Assembly (NCBI GenBank): GCA_017847835.1
Contig: JAGASH010000008.1
Span: 248,001-312,000, forward strand
Length of the DNA stretch: 64,000 nucleotides
Reading direction: 5' to 3'
Origin: Oscillospiraceae bacterium
Lineage (GTDB): Bacteria; Bacillota; Clostridia; Oscillospirales; Ruminococcaceae
Shown here: positions 6,572 to 16,350 of the stretch, piece by piece
Layout of the letters: each line of letters starts with the position of its first letter
Position numbering within the stretch: position 1 is the first letter of the stretch
Notes under the pieces: model-generated
Seen by the model: the letters and a program-made list of their open reading frames with translations, nothing else
What the model was told of the DNA's origin: nothing
Database searches by the model: none
Made by a program: the position numbers and the translations under genes

Positions 6572-9178
6572 TTAAATCAGCTTCTTCCACTCCTCGACAA
6601 TTTCCGAGCAAAGCTCGATATCCGTAGTTTCGGCTGCCTCTTTCAGCTTTTTGAACAGCTCCTTCTGATTGTCGGGGAAGTGCATTTTGCTCATTTTTTC
6701 GACCGCCTCGTCAACCAGCAGCGTGTCAAACTCGTCAAGAGCTTCGGTCATTTCTCCAAGCAGCTTCATCACATCGTCAACATTTGCCGAGCCCTGAGAA
6801 GAGTTTTCCTCGACGTCGGGGAAAACGGGAGCGAGAATTTTCTTGTATTCAAGGAAATCTGCGATAAGGTCGCTTGTTTTCGCGAAAATCAGGTCTACAT
6901 TCTGCTCGTTGCCCGCTTTTTCAAGGCTTGCCGCAAGGTCTGCAAGCTCGTCTGCACCGATTTGACGGGAGGTGCTTTTGAGTGAGTGAACCTCGATTGT
7001 GTAGCCCTTTATGTCGTTCTTCTGAAGCATATCGGAAATTATCGCGGCACGCTTTTCAATTGACATATAGTACTCTTTGAGGATTTGCATATACAGCTTT
7101 TCGCTTCCCAGAAGCGCGAGCGCGTGCTGTGTGTTCAAGCCCTCGATAACAAGCTCCTGCTTTTTCTCGGATTTCTTGACCTTTTCGTGCTCGGTTATCG
7201 GAACAATCTTTTCCTTCGGCAGCCACCGCCTGATTGCCGCAACAATGTCCGTCACCTCGATAGGCTTTGCCACGAAATCGTTCATTCCCTCGCGCAGGAA
7301 CATTTCCTTTGTACCGCCGATTGCGTTTGCAGTGAGCGCGATTATCGGAACGTCTTCATAGCCGACTATCAGTCTGCGGATAATATGCGTGGTTTCGATG
7401 CCGTCAACCTCGGGCATCATATGGTCCATAAACACGATGTCGTATTTGACCTTCTTGACCTTTTCAATCGTTTCAAGAGCGCCCGTTGCCGTGTCAACCT
7501 GCATCTGAAGCGGCTCGATAATACCGCTTGCAACCGTGAGGTTTATCGGGTTGTCGTCTACAATAAGAATATGCGCGTCGGGTGCGATAAAGCGGAAATT
7601 GTCCTCGTTTGAGTCGCCGATTTCGGCAAGATTGTCACCCAGCCCGAGAGCAGAGTAAAGTCCGAGCGAGAAAACCGGCTTGTGAAGCATTTTCACGCGA
7701 GGCATATTTATGTCTGCCGCGCTCTCAAACGGCGCGATAAGCAGGCATTTCAACTTCGGATTGTCGGCGAGAGATTTCTTTATCCTGTCGCCGAAAAGGT
7801 GCTTTTCGACGATTATGTAGCCGTCAGTGACGCTTTCAAGGTTTCCATGCTCTTCAAGATTGGTGTACTTGATACCGAGCGCCGAAAGGTCCTTGCAGAC
7901 CTGTCTGAGGACAAACTCGTTTTCGATGATAAGCGAGGCTTTCAAATCGCTGTCGGGTACTGGAATTGACGGAGCAGGGTCGATGATTTTCTGCGGGAGG
8001 CTGATGTAGAAAGTACTGCCATTTTCATACTCGCTCTCAACGGAAATCTCACCTTCCATAAGCTTCAGAAGCTGCTGCGTAATTGCAAGTCCAAGACCTG
8101 TGCCCTCGATGTTTCGGTTGCGCTTGCTGTCAACCTGCTGGAACGACTGGAACAGCTTCTCAAAATCCTGCTCCTTGATACCTATTCCCGTGTCGCTGAC
8201 AACGGCTTTGAGCATAATCGTTTCGCTGTCGATTTCATCAAATGTGATTTGCAGGTGAACCTCGCCCTTTTCGGTGAATTTCACCGCATTGTTCAGGAGA
8301 TTGAGCAGAATTTGCTGAACTCTGATGTTGTCGCCGTAAAGCTTGTGCGGGAGCTTCGCGTCAAAGTCAACCGTAAATTCAAGCTTTTTCGAGCCTATTC
8401 TTGTGTTCACGATATTTGAAAGGGAGTTGATGATTGACAGCGGCTCGTATACAACCTCGACAATGTTCATTTTTCCCGACGCGCGGATTTGACGGATATA
8501 TTCCTTCGCCTGCGGCGTCATTTCCTCGCGCAGAGCCATTTCCGCCATTCCGAGAACCGCGTTCATCGGTGTTCTGATTTCGTGGCTCATATTTGCGAGA
8601 AAGTCGGATTTCTGCTTCGCGGACAGCTCCGCAAGTCGGATTGTTTCATAGGACTTGAAAGCCATATTCGAGATTACGCCCGCAAATTCATAGATGAAGC
8701 TCGTAGAGCGGTCGATTGCGGCTTTCGGGATAATCTGAACCTTTTTTGCCGCTTCAAGAAACGCTTCCTCGTCAACGCCGATTTCCTTTGCAACCACGCG
8801 CATTCTCTCTAAATTCGGCTCTTCGGCAAGAACTTGTCCGCCGATAAAGCTTCCTATCATTCGGTCACCGAGCATTATCGGAGCGGCAAAATCCACAAGA
8901 TTTGCGTGGCAGAAATAAGAAGTCGGCTTTCCCGTTTCGAGAACCGTCACCGCGCCGTCACGGTCGCACTGCTCGCAGCGCGCTCTTCCGACGGGTGATT
9001 TTCGGCAGAATTCCGTGCAGAAATCCGTGAAGTTTGAGCCTTACGTCAGCGGAACGCCGTTTTCATCGGTTGTCAGGGACGCCATTCTTGCCATTTTTGA
9101 AAAAGAGTCCTGAATTTTCTGGAGCGTTTCGGGCGGTATCAGGTCAACAAGACGAATTTCACTTTCACTTTTATACAT
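6572..9178 (-). pseudogene. PocR-sensor hybrid histidine kinase, nonsense codon and deletion
   Basis: The reading frame opens at ATG 9176-9178 (AGGAG upstream, perfect promoter) and runs 868 codons to 6572, except for a TAA at codon 46 (9041-9043). The same frame continues as a PocR-type sensor (SNFTDFC, CEQC, YFCHANLVDFA, GGQVL). Then come HisKA with H-box SHEIRTPMN, HATPase (LLNNAVKFTE, DTGIGI, GTGLGLAI), a degenerate receiver, a receiver with DDNPINL and FMDHMMPEVDG, and an HPt domain (HSLKSTSRQIGAD). HisKA is also shortened: after QIRASGK the text jumps to MNIVEV, missing the usual ILDFSKIESGK segment. The ORF after the stop could restart at 8950 but would lack the sensor start. Probably a decaying gene. 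Confidence 0.8.
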
Positions 9179-9222
9179 CTCTTTCTCCTTTTGTTCCGTG
9201 GGCTGATGTTACAGTTAAGTTT

Positions 9223-9251
9223 ATTATACAATATTTCTCTGCTCTTGTCAA
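9223..9251 (-). promoter_or_regulatory. Consensus sigma-A promoter of the broken kinase
   Basis: Minus strand TTGACA (9246-9251), 17-base spacer, TATAAT (9223-9228): a perfect match still driving the interrupted gene. Confidence 0.7.
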
Positions 9252-9336
9252 TTGTTTTTATGCAAAACCGATAAATGTCAATCGGAAAAGTGATTACGAT
9301 AAGCAGGTATTTATTTGTTTAAGCTAACCAATTTTT

Positions 9337-9734
9337 ATGTGCAAAATGCCGAAATTTGCTGATTTGTATCGGCTTGGTTTCGTTTGTGTCTATGACTTTT
9401 CTTGTTTTCTTCATCAGCACACGCGTTTCCGATGTCGTGACCGAACAGGGTGTCGGTAATATGACAACCGCGCCGGATATCAAAAAACTTTCCGAAAACT
9501 CCTCGGCAGCGGCAAACGCTATCTCGGAAGTTTGCAAGGAAATGAACGCAAACGTCGAGAATATCAAGAGCTGCTTCGGCAATCTTTACCGATATGCACG
9601 AGATTTCCGAGAGGCTCAAAAACTCAATGGAAGAAGAAAACCGCGATATGATAAACGAGCTCGACGGCTTTATCGGCAAGAATATGGAAACTGTCAAGGA
9701 TATCAACGCGATTGTTTCCAGATTTGAGCGCTGA
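9337..9734 (+). pseudogene. Methyl-accepting chemotaxis protein remnant
   Basis: Three pieces in different frames look like the ends of one receptor. From about 9356 a membrane helix (LICIGLVSFVSMTFLVFF) leads into VSDVVTEQG, then directly into ENSSAAANAISEVCKEMNAN, typical of the cytoplasmic signalling end of such receptors. After a frame change near 9580 the text continues as FTDMHEISERLKNSMEEENR and ends INAIVSRFER-stop at 9732-9734. The sensor and most of the methylated coiled coil are missing, and the ATGs at 9337 and 9346 are in another frame. Not expected to be functional. The family call is from fragments only. Confidence 0.55.
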
Positions 9735-9748
9735 GATTTCACAAAAAT

Positions 9749-9780
9749 GCTCCTCGTCAGCCGACGGGGAGCTTACTTTT
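9749..9780 (+). terminator. Terminator after chemotaxis remnant
   Basis: GCTCCTCGTC (9749-9758), loop AGCC, GACGGGGAGC (9763-9772), followed by TTACTTTT. Confidence 0.65.
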
Positions 9781-9796
9781 CCAAATAAAAAGTCCA

Positions 9797-9835
9797 TATA
9801 AAAAGCGCCCGCCAAAAAAGCGAGCGCTTGTTTTT
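9797..9835. terminator. Bidirectional terminator
   Basis: AAGCGC (9803-9808) and GCGCTT (9824-9829) with further inner pairing; T-rich on both strands beyond the stem. It lies just outside the left end of the integrated element. Confidence 0.6.
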
Positions 9836-9860
9836 GCAATATGCAATTCGGGAAACGCGA

Positions 9861-9873
9861 TTAGCGCTTGGAG
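9861..9873. repeat. Left attachment site (attL)
   Basis: TTAGCGCTTGGAG, 12 of 13 bases identical to the rpsI 3' end copy at 23760-23772. Confidence 0.65.
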
Positions 9874-9997
9874 CTAAGCAGTATCGTTTCGCTTATTTTA
9901 TCTATTTTTCAAAAAGCGCCGAAATTACGATAAAATCTGCAATTCAGAGCAAACGCTCTTGTTGTAAATTTCAAGTTTTATCGTAACTTGTTTCAAC

Positions 9998-10018
9998 TTT
10001 GTTGAACAAAAGTTGAAC
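9998..10018. promoter_or_regulatory. Integrase arm-type sites, left end
   Basis: TTTGTTGAACAA (9998-10009) followed by AGTTGAAC (10011-10018); the same words occur at 23684-23705 just inside the right end. Confidence 0.45.
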
Positions 10019-10121
10019 TGGCGGACATGGGTATCTCGTCGGTATTCAGAGAATAAAAACTATAATAATCGTGGTGAGGAGAAGCGTTATCCCTCGCCCT
10101 ACCAAATGGAGGTAATCTATT

Positions 10122-10391
10122 ATGAGTAACATTCTCGATGAACTTTACGACTATGACCTGTTCCACCTGACCGAGATTGAAGATATGGACGGTTCATACA
10201 AGGCAGCCCTCGACAGGCTCGTCAAGGCAGAAGCCGAGTTGAAGAAAGCATATCCCGAAAATAACGAAATCCTTGATGAGTACCAGTCAGCGGACATTGA
10301 ACTGCACAACCTCTCCAACCGCAATGAGTTCCGCAAGGGCTTCAAGGTCGGCGCACAGCTCGTCCTTGAAATGTTAAAGCCCATTAAGTGA
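10122..10391 (+). CDS. Small acidic protein, DUF6809-like
   Basis: An 89-residue protein with a start MSNILDELYDYDLF and end FRKGFKVGAQLVLEMLKPIK that fit the short DUF6809 family of Firmicutes mobile elements, as far as I can judge by eye. It is predicted helical and has no known activity. A strong GGAGG ribosome site precedes the ATG. The next gene begins 10 bases after its stop, so the two are likely one transcript at the left end of the element. A TATAAT lies at about 10059, without a good -35. Confidence 0.7.
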   Translation: MSNILDELYDYDLFHLTEIEDMDGSYKAALDRLVKAEAELKKAYPENNEILDEYQSADIELHNLSNRNEFRKGFKVGAQLVLEMLKPIK

Positions 10392-10401
10392 GGTGGAGGG
10401 T

Positions 10402-10818
10402 ATGAGCAGATATAAGAGCGAACAGACTGCGTACAGCACTCTGAAAAAGAAATCAATTCCGCTGTGGAGACTTGATACTACCACTGTGACCGTCACGCAC
10501 TTCAATGCTGATACGCAGACCGAGGAGAGCAAGACCTACCATACCGACTTCATCAGGTATCACCTTCATTTCTCTGACAGCCATTGCCCCGACAGGCTTC
10601 GCAGGCTCGTCAACGAGGGCAGGATCGTGCATTACCTCGATGATATGGAATGGAAAGTCAGCGAGGCTATCTCACGCCAAGTAGAGCTTTGGAAGCAGAC
10701 CGACGGTTGCTATCAGAAGGCAGTTCTCAGCGGTGATGCTGAAAAGATGCTCGGTCTGGAGAACTGCTTCGTCTATATGGCGAAAGAAATCATCTTTGAG
10801 TGTATGGTTTATATTTGA
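10402..10818 (+). CDS. Element-encoded small protein, possibly TnpV-like
   Basis: 138 residues, soluble. Start chosen at ATG 10402, which has AGGTGGAGGG upstream; a GTG three codons earlier falls inside that ribosome site. The C-terminal half (RLRRLVNEGRIVHYLDDM, then YMAKEIIFECMVY) has the helical pattern of the TnpV proteins of clostridial transposons, but similarity is weak. No catalytic motif is visible. It is convergent with the SIR2 gene, whose stop is 35 bases away. Confidence 0.6.
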   Translation: MSRYKSEQTAYSTLKKKSIPLWRLDTTTVTVTHFNADTQTEESKTYHTDFIRYHLHFSDSHCPDRLRRLVNEGRIVHYLDDMEWKVSEAISRQVELWKQTDGCYQKAVLSGDAEKMLGLENCFVYMAKEIIFECMVYI

Positions 10819-10853
10819 TCGTTTACGGCTGTGCCTTCGTTAGGGTGCAGCCG

Positions 10854-13730
10854 TTATTTACTAAAATACTTAATGTAAATCTTAGCCAATTTTTCATCAT
10901 AATTAGCAGAAAGGCATTTTTTTAGTTCCATATGAATACTTTCATATGCTTTCTGGTTATTACTTAATAATTCAAATGCAGTACTTGTTAAAGATTGAAG
11001 CAGACTTGGGTCAAAATCACTGTAATCATAATTATCCGGGTCGACAACCATTGATAGACTCTTATCCTGTTTAATTAACTCTAAAAATTTATCTTTATCA
11101 ATGATTTTATCATCAAGTAATAAATTTGCACAATATGCAACATTGTTCCCATCACTGTTGTTTTTATCGTTAGTGATTGTATATAACTTGTCTTCATATT
11201 CTTGAAGTGGTTCAATAATATTGCGAATTACTGCATTATAATATATTTCAATATTCTTGTTTTTACTTAATGATTCCAACAAATGTGTCCGTATTTTGTT
11301 CTGGAATGGTTCTTCACATACGGAGTGAATAGAAATCAGTGCATCATCAGAAAAAGAAGCCAACATTAATGCTGTCTCTTTGTCGCTGAAAACTATTGAT
11401 CTGTTTGATTCAATATTACTTAATATTGCTACAAGGTTTTTAAGAATCCTCATATAATTAGGAGAATAAGTAGCATTGGTATTAGTTGAACCAACTTTGC
11501 AAATTGTTCGGATCATTTTTTCTAATTCATCAGATTTAAAGCTAACATTTTTATCTTTAAATTGCTGAGATACAAAAGAATTAATTTCATTATTAATGTT
11601 ATTGTATTCTATGGAATCTTTAAAATTATCAAGTAATAAATCAACCGCTTTATAGACCATAGAAAACTGTTCTTGTGATAAATCAAACAATCTAAGAATA
11701 TGAAACACCTTAGAAAAAATAGTGTAATCTATATTGGGTATAATTTTACTTTCTAACGCCTTACTTATGTTGGAAAGCACTTTAAAAATATAATCAACTG
11801 CTTCATTAGTCAGATTTATTTTATTTAACTTGTATTTGGTTGTAAGACTTTTGAGTTCTTTGAATGTTAGAAATCTAAATATCACTAATATATCAAATCG
11901 TGAAAGATTATCTAACACAATGTTATATGAAGATCCGAATAAACCATCTTCATTACTTTCTTCTTTGGTAGAAAGGGATAAGAGAAGATAGTCAATAAAG
12001 GCTGTATAGATGCATCTGGTTTCGCTGTATATATCTAATAGCAAATAGTTGTATTGCATATAATTGTATAAATCATATACTATGCTCTCAATTTGTTCAT
12101 ATGCATTTTTACCAGTATGCACAGAGTAATTAGTTCTCGCTTCCTCATCAACTTTTTTACCTTTGTCGATTATACGATACAAGTTTTTATAGATATATCT
12201 AAAATCAATTAATTCTGATACGGGGCTGTCTCTCTTAATAGTAGAATAACAATTTGCATAATAGCTATATTCTTCTATTGTTTTAAGTTCCTGCTTGATC
12301 TTTCGCCTTTGGATTATAGCTACACCCATAAATGGATTGTTTGAAAGTATCTTACCAACATCAATCCGATTGTTTTCTGTTATTAAATACATCTCTAATT
12401 GCTTAGTCGCTAAATAATAAGTAGCTGCTTTACATAATAAGTCATAGCAAGATAAATAGTCTTTAAGAAAGTAGTAACAATAAGCTTTTTGTAAGTAATT
12501 ATTTTCTGCATCACTTAGGTATGGAATTGTCTTACTTTTTATTGTGATATAATCAAATTCTTCAAAATGCGTAATAGTACCAAATGATACATGATTCGTA
12601 ATATTGTATTCTATTCTTCTGTCTTTTCCTGAAATGTCATAGTTCTTTATAAAAGTGATTGTTTTAATTGGACTTTTTCTTAGTGCTTTGATTATATACG
12701 GATATTTTACTTGTAAATTTCTAATTTTGTCCTTATCAGAGTCATCAAAATACAATGTCGCATCTGCATACTCACTTTCACTTTGGCAATGAAACGTCAA
12801 ACAATTATCATCTAAAGTGCAGGTATAGTACTGATTAAATGCTGATTGAATATAGTCACAAGATATATAATTGAAAACGTCATATCCTCTAAATACTTCG
12901 TTTAATTCAGATAACGTATTATATTTAGGAATAATAATGTCATTTAGCATTAACACTGTATCAAGGGTATAATCATTTAAATCATAATTCTCTCCGAGAT
13001 GTTGCTTTGCATAGATAATATTTATCCCCATGTTTTTATAGTAATCTGCTGTTTGAGAATCATAATCATCTGAGAGATTAATCAGATAAGCTCTTTGTTG
13101 ATCTTCTTTTAAGATACCTCTGACCCATGAAAAAAGTTGTTTTGTATCCGGGTCGTTATAGGAATAACCGACAAACAATATCGTATATCTGGCAAACAGA
13201 GCTTTTATATAGCTGGAAATCAAATTGAAGTTGTTCGAATAGTTTAGGTAATCATCTTCTTTTAAAACATAATTATCATATTTGAATCCCCCGTGCATTT
13301 TTATAAGCATATGTTCTGTATGTGCATACGGAAGATCTGAATCTTTCTCAACAACATCTAAAAAAATCCCAGCATTGCTAAAAGCTTGTTCGATCAATTC
13401 ATCGTAGTTTGTAGTAATAATATATCGAGGGTTGATTTTAACAAGACATTCGTGAGCATCATTCGGCAGAGCATTGGGTTTGTACAATAAGGAATGAATC
13501 AATTCATTATAGTCCTTCTTCCCCCTGGAATTATAATAAAGCTGAGGGATAATAGTATTATCGCTGAAAGAAGAAGCAGGAATACCGAGCCGTTCCTGAA
13601 TTTCTTCAACCAGCTTATTCCAAGAAGGCAGTCCTGAACCCATTGATACTCCGGCACCAACAAAAACAACAAGTTCATTGTTGAGCATACATTTATTTAG
13701 AAATCGAAAATCTTCTGAATAGGAAATCAT
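10854..13730 (-). CDS. SIR2-domain defence protein with long helical C-terminus
   Basis: 958 residues. Residues about 10-260 form a SIR2/sirtuin Rossmann domain: NAD-binding GAGVSMGSGLPSW at 25-37, TTNYDEL with N108, catalytic-type histidine in KMHGGF (H146), and FVGYSYNDPD near 187-195. The remaining 700 residues are largely helical with no named motif. This is the architecture of defence-associated sirtuins (DSR type), which deplete NAD+ on phage infection; that function here is inference. No signal peptide. GGAGG precedes the ATG. It begins 30 bases after the FokI-like gene and is the last gene of the restriction operon. Its DNA is visibly more AT-rich than the neighbours, suggesting separate acquisition. 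Confidence 0.85.
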   Translation of the reverse strand: MISYSEDFRFLNKCMLNNELVVFVGAGVSMGSGLPSWNKLVEEIQERLGIPASSFSDNTIIPQLYYNSRGKKDYNELIHSLLYKPNALPNDAHECLVKINPRYIITTNYDELIEQAFSNAGIFLDVVEKDSDLPYAHTEHMLIKMHGGFKYDNYVLKEDDYLNYSNNFNLISSYIKALFARYTILFVGYSYNDPDTKQLFSWVRGILKEDQQRAYLINLSDDYDSQTADYYKNMGINIIYAKQHLGENYDLNDYTLDTVLMLNDIIIPKYNTLSELNEVFRGYDVFNYISCDYIQSAFNQYYTCTLDDNCLTFHCQSESEYADATLYFDDSDKDKIRNLQVKYPYIIKALRKSPIKTITFIKNYDISGKDRRIEYNITNHVSFGTITHFEEFDYITIKSKTIPYLSDAENNYLQKAYCYYFLKDYLSCYDLLCKAATYYLATKQLEMYLITENNRIDVGKILSNNPFMGVAIIQRRKIKQELKTIEEYSYYANCYSTIKRDSPVSELIDFRYIYKNLYRIIDKGKKVDEEARTNYSVHTGKNAYEQIESIVYDLYNYMQYNYLLLDIYSETRCIYTAFIDYLLLSLSTKEESNEDGLFGSSYNIVLDNLSRFDILVIFRFLTFKELKSLTTKYKLNKINLTNEAVDYIFKVLSNISKALESKIIPNIDYTIFSKVFHILRLFDLSQEQFSMVYKAVDLLLDNFKDSIEYNNINNEINSFVSQQFKDKNVSFKSDELEKMIRTICKVGSTNTNATYSPNYMRILKNLVAILSNIESNRSIVFSDKETALMLASFSDDALISIHSVCEEPFQNKIRTHLLESLSKNKNIEIYYNAVIRNIIEPLQEYEDKLYTITNDKNNSDGNNVAYCANLLLDDKIIDKDKFLELIKQDKSLSMVVDPDNYDYSDFDPSLLQSLTSTAFELLSNNQKAYESIHMELKKCLSANYDEKLAKIYIKYFSK

Positions 13731-13760
13731 TTTAACACCTCCATACTATAGTTACTAATC

Positions 13761-15488
13761 TTACAATAAGATCTCATCATTACACTCAAACTTAGCCAAA
13801 GCATCTCCATAGGTCAATCTGCCCGACTTTATTTCTTCTGCAAGGAGCAGCAGATTTACAGAGTTGATAGCAGCACCGTTTGTGTGGGATCTTCTGCTGA
13901 TATTTTCAAGTCTGTCCTTGAATCCTCCTGTGAACTCACCTGAAACAAAAGCAAAATTGAACTTGCTTACTGCATCATCAAAGATCGTCCACCACTCGTT
14001 AGGATTAAGAGCCTTATCACGCTTCTGGTTTTCTTCGATGTACCTGAGCATTTCATCTGCCTGCTTTATGGGCAGAGAATACCCTTTACCATAGGCTTTG
14101 TTATCAATAATAAGACCGTTTTTATCGTGGTAAACACATACATCAGGCTTGCGTGTATCGCCAAGTCTTGCACCCTTAAACGCTAACTCACTTGTCAGCA
14201 AATCTGCGGTTTGCAGTTCGTAATCTCTGTCAGCAGTTCCGTCAAAGCCGAGGTCGATAAGCACGAGGTACTTGTGATTGATATGATTGAGTTTCTTGCG
14301 TATATCATCTTTCAGCAGTGACAGATCAGACTTTGCAGCACCGGCAGATTTTACGCTGTCAGGAATATCAAGTCCTACGATACTATCCATTATCTTGAAA
14401 GTATCACCGTTCTTGTTGACATTGATACCTATATTGATCAAGCCTTGAATATCGTCGGAAATAGTACCTTTATCCTCGGTCATACCTTTGGTCAGCAAAT
14501 GAGCGACTATTTCATCTAAGCTGCGGTATGTTGTTGAAAGATACTTTATCAGATAGGTTCTTCTATTGCGGAGATAATTCCGGTCAGAAGGTTTGGTGGC
14601 AAGCATATCCCACATCACACGCTTATCAATGCGTTTATATTTTGAAGTTCCGGTAGCATATTTGAGTATCTTCTTACCTTCAAGCGTGATCCGATAGGAC
14701 TGATTTATTGTATCGGTATGTGTCATATATCCGAGATCAGTCGTTACTTCTTTTGATACCTGCATTACCCAACGCATACTTTTCAGCCAGGCACAGATAG
14801 TACGAACATATTTATCCGACGTTCCCTCGGTATCCGATAGAAGTTTATTTCTCTCGTCAGTTGTTGTGGCTGTACTCAGCCCTTGAAGAATTAATGCCTG
14901 CGGTATTGATGTGAAACCGGCTTCACCTACAAAACCGAGCTGACAGCCTATTTCAAATTTGGTCATACTCTTTCCGTCTTCAAGCAAACTAAGAATACGG
15001 CACACAGGCGGATAGGATAAAAATGCTTCGGTCAATATTTCCTTTTCTTCTTTGCTGTCATCAGCTGAAACAGCATATCTATAACCAAGCTCGCTTATAC
15101 TGCAAGTATCTTTATCACGATTGTAATCCAGAAATCCAATGCTTACAGCCCACCTGAGAAAAGAATCAGCAGGCCAGTCGCTCTGATACTCTTTCCTCTG
15201 ACCGGGCAGCACAGCTTGAATAATGCCTGAACATGGTGCATTAGTGCGAGTATATCCCTTTGGTGTCCCTTTTCCTTTCAGGAGGGTATAAGGTATCTGC
15301 ATTTTAGCCGCACTAAGGTGCTTTATCATATCGTCCTTATGATACTCATCGGAGATCAATCTCGGTATTTTATCTTCTCTCAGTTTTTTGTTGACCGCTG
15401 AATCAAGGACAAATACCCTTACAACATTTTTGAGATTTGATATTGTGTACGCTTCTTGCACCCACCCAAAAGTTCTTTTTTCAGCCAT
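13761..15488 (-). CDS. FokI-like type IIS restriction endonuclease
   Basis: 575 residues, close to FokI (about 580) and alignable over its whole length. N-terminal recognition region: RTFGWVQ, APCSGIIQA, FLRWAVSIGF, SYPPVCRILSLLEDG and GEAGFTS. The C-terminal cleavage domain has the PD-(D/E)xK catalytic set RKPD (D449) and IDNKAY (D462, K464), followed by QADEMLRYIEENQ and NPNEWW as in FokI. It should cut DNA at a short distance from an asymmetric site; GGATG as the site is inferred from similarity only. The ATG has AGGA upstream. Preceded by its two methyltransferase genes and followed by the SIR2 gene. Confidence 0.93.
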   Translation of the reverse strand: MAEKRTFGWVQEAYTISNLKNVVRVFVLDSAVNKKLREDKIPRLISDEYHKDDMIKHLSAAKMQIPYTLLKGKGTPKGYTRTNAPCSGIIQAVLPGQRKEYQSDWPADSFLRWAVSIGFLDYNRDKDTCSISELGYRYAVSADDSKEEKEILTEAFLSYPPVCRILSLLEDGKSMTKFEIGCQLGFVGEAGFTSIPQALILQGLSTATTTDERNKLLSDTEGTSDKYVRTICAWLKSMRWVMQVSKEVTTDLGYMTHTDTINQSYRITLEGKKILKYATGTSKYKRIDKRVMWDMLATKPSDRNYLRNRRTYLIKYLSTTYRSLDEIVAHLLTKGMTEDKGTISDDIQGLINIGINVNKNGDTFKIMDSIVGLDIPDSVKSAGAAKSDLSLLKDDIRKKLNHINHKYLVLIDLGFDGTADRDYELQTADLLTSELAFKGARLGDTRKPDVCVYHDKNGLIIDNKAYGKGYSLPIKQADEMLRYIEENQKRDKALNPNEWWTIFDDAVSKFNFAFVSGEFTGGFKDRLENISRRSHTNGAAINSVNLLLLAEEIKSGRLTYGDALAKFECNDEILL

Positions 15489-15500
15489 AATATCCTCCGA

Positions 15501-16349
15501 TCAGTAGTTCGTTATCAGAACCTCTTTGGTCACGTTTTCACGATTGTTCGTATGATAATTGCAGTTATTATAATTGAAGTTGATACCGTGTACGGTATAG
15601 CCATTGTCAGCTATCCACTCTGTCAAAGCATCATTAGTGCAGCCTTTATGCTCTATAACGTTAGACAGGGCAAAGTTGACACCACGGTCTGACAACTCGG
15701 TAAGGATACGCATAAGGTCGAGGTCGTCTTTTTCTGTCCAGCCACGGAATCCTCTTTTGCCATCGTTATAACTGCCGCAGGTCAGAAGGTAGGGCGGGTC
15801 AGCATACAGGAAATCTCCCGTATGAAGAATGTCATAATCGAAATTGCAAAAATCCAGTGCAGAAAAATGAATGTCATTGATCTGCTCCTTAAAAAGAATA
15901 AGATTGCTTCTCATGACATCATTAAAACTGCTTCTGTTTCTGCCGAACGGATTGTTATAATCGTGACTGCTGTTGAACCTGAACTGATAATTGAAACTGA
16001 AACACATCAGCACATAAAGATCAAGGGGATTCTTGGTCTGATTGTAATGGTCACGAAACAGCTTGTATCCGTCCTCGTTGGTTTTGCTGAGCTGCCATTT
16101 TTCTATTGTTGTGTCAATGTAGTCAAGAATATACTCGACATCATGTTTTTGAAATTCCTGGAGGATCCCTATAACATGATAATTTATATCATTGGCATAT
16201 ATGTTGTTTGCAACGGTATTGATGCTAACATCACAGCCACCGCAAAACAGGTCAACAAATGTATCTATATGCTCAGGAAAGCACTCCTGAATGGAGTTTA
16301 TTATCCTGTATTTATTTCCTATATAATTAAAAGGTGCTTTAACAGCCAT
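15501..16349 (-). CDS. Dam-type adenine-N6 DNA methyltransferase (second)
   Basis: 282 residues, D12 class. N-terminal FNYIGNKYRI, SAM-binding DLFCGG near residue 33 and catalytic motif IV DPPYLL near 184, followed by GFRGWTEKDD. It would methylate adenine on one strand of the asymmetric site recognised by the FokI-like enzyme, while the neighbouring methylase handles the other strand. In M.FokI both activities are fused in one protein; here they are separate. It starts one base after the stop of the first methylase and 12 bases separate it from the endonuclease gene, a tight M-M-R order. Confidence 0.9.
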   Translation of the reverse strand: MAVKAPFNYIGNKYRIINSIQECFPEHIDTFVDLFCGGCDVSINTVANNIYANDINYHVIGILQEFQKHDVEYILDYIDTTIEKWQLSKTNEDGYKLFRDHYNQTKNPLDLYVLMCFSFNYQFRFNSSHDYNNPFGRNRSSFNDVMRSNLILFKEQINDIHFSALDFCNFDYDILHTGDFLYADPPYLLTCGSYNDGKRGFRGWTEKDDLDLMRILTELSDRGVNFALSNVIEHKGCTNDALTEWIADNGYTVHGINFNYNNCNYHTNNRENVTKEVLITNY

Positions 16350-16350
16350 A

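Noticed and set aside
9335..9742. 135-codon minus-strand frame over the chemotaxis remnant
   Set aside because: The plus-strand fragments match a receptor pattern, while the minus frame is Ser/Ile-rich shadow sequence.
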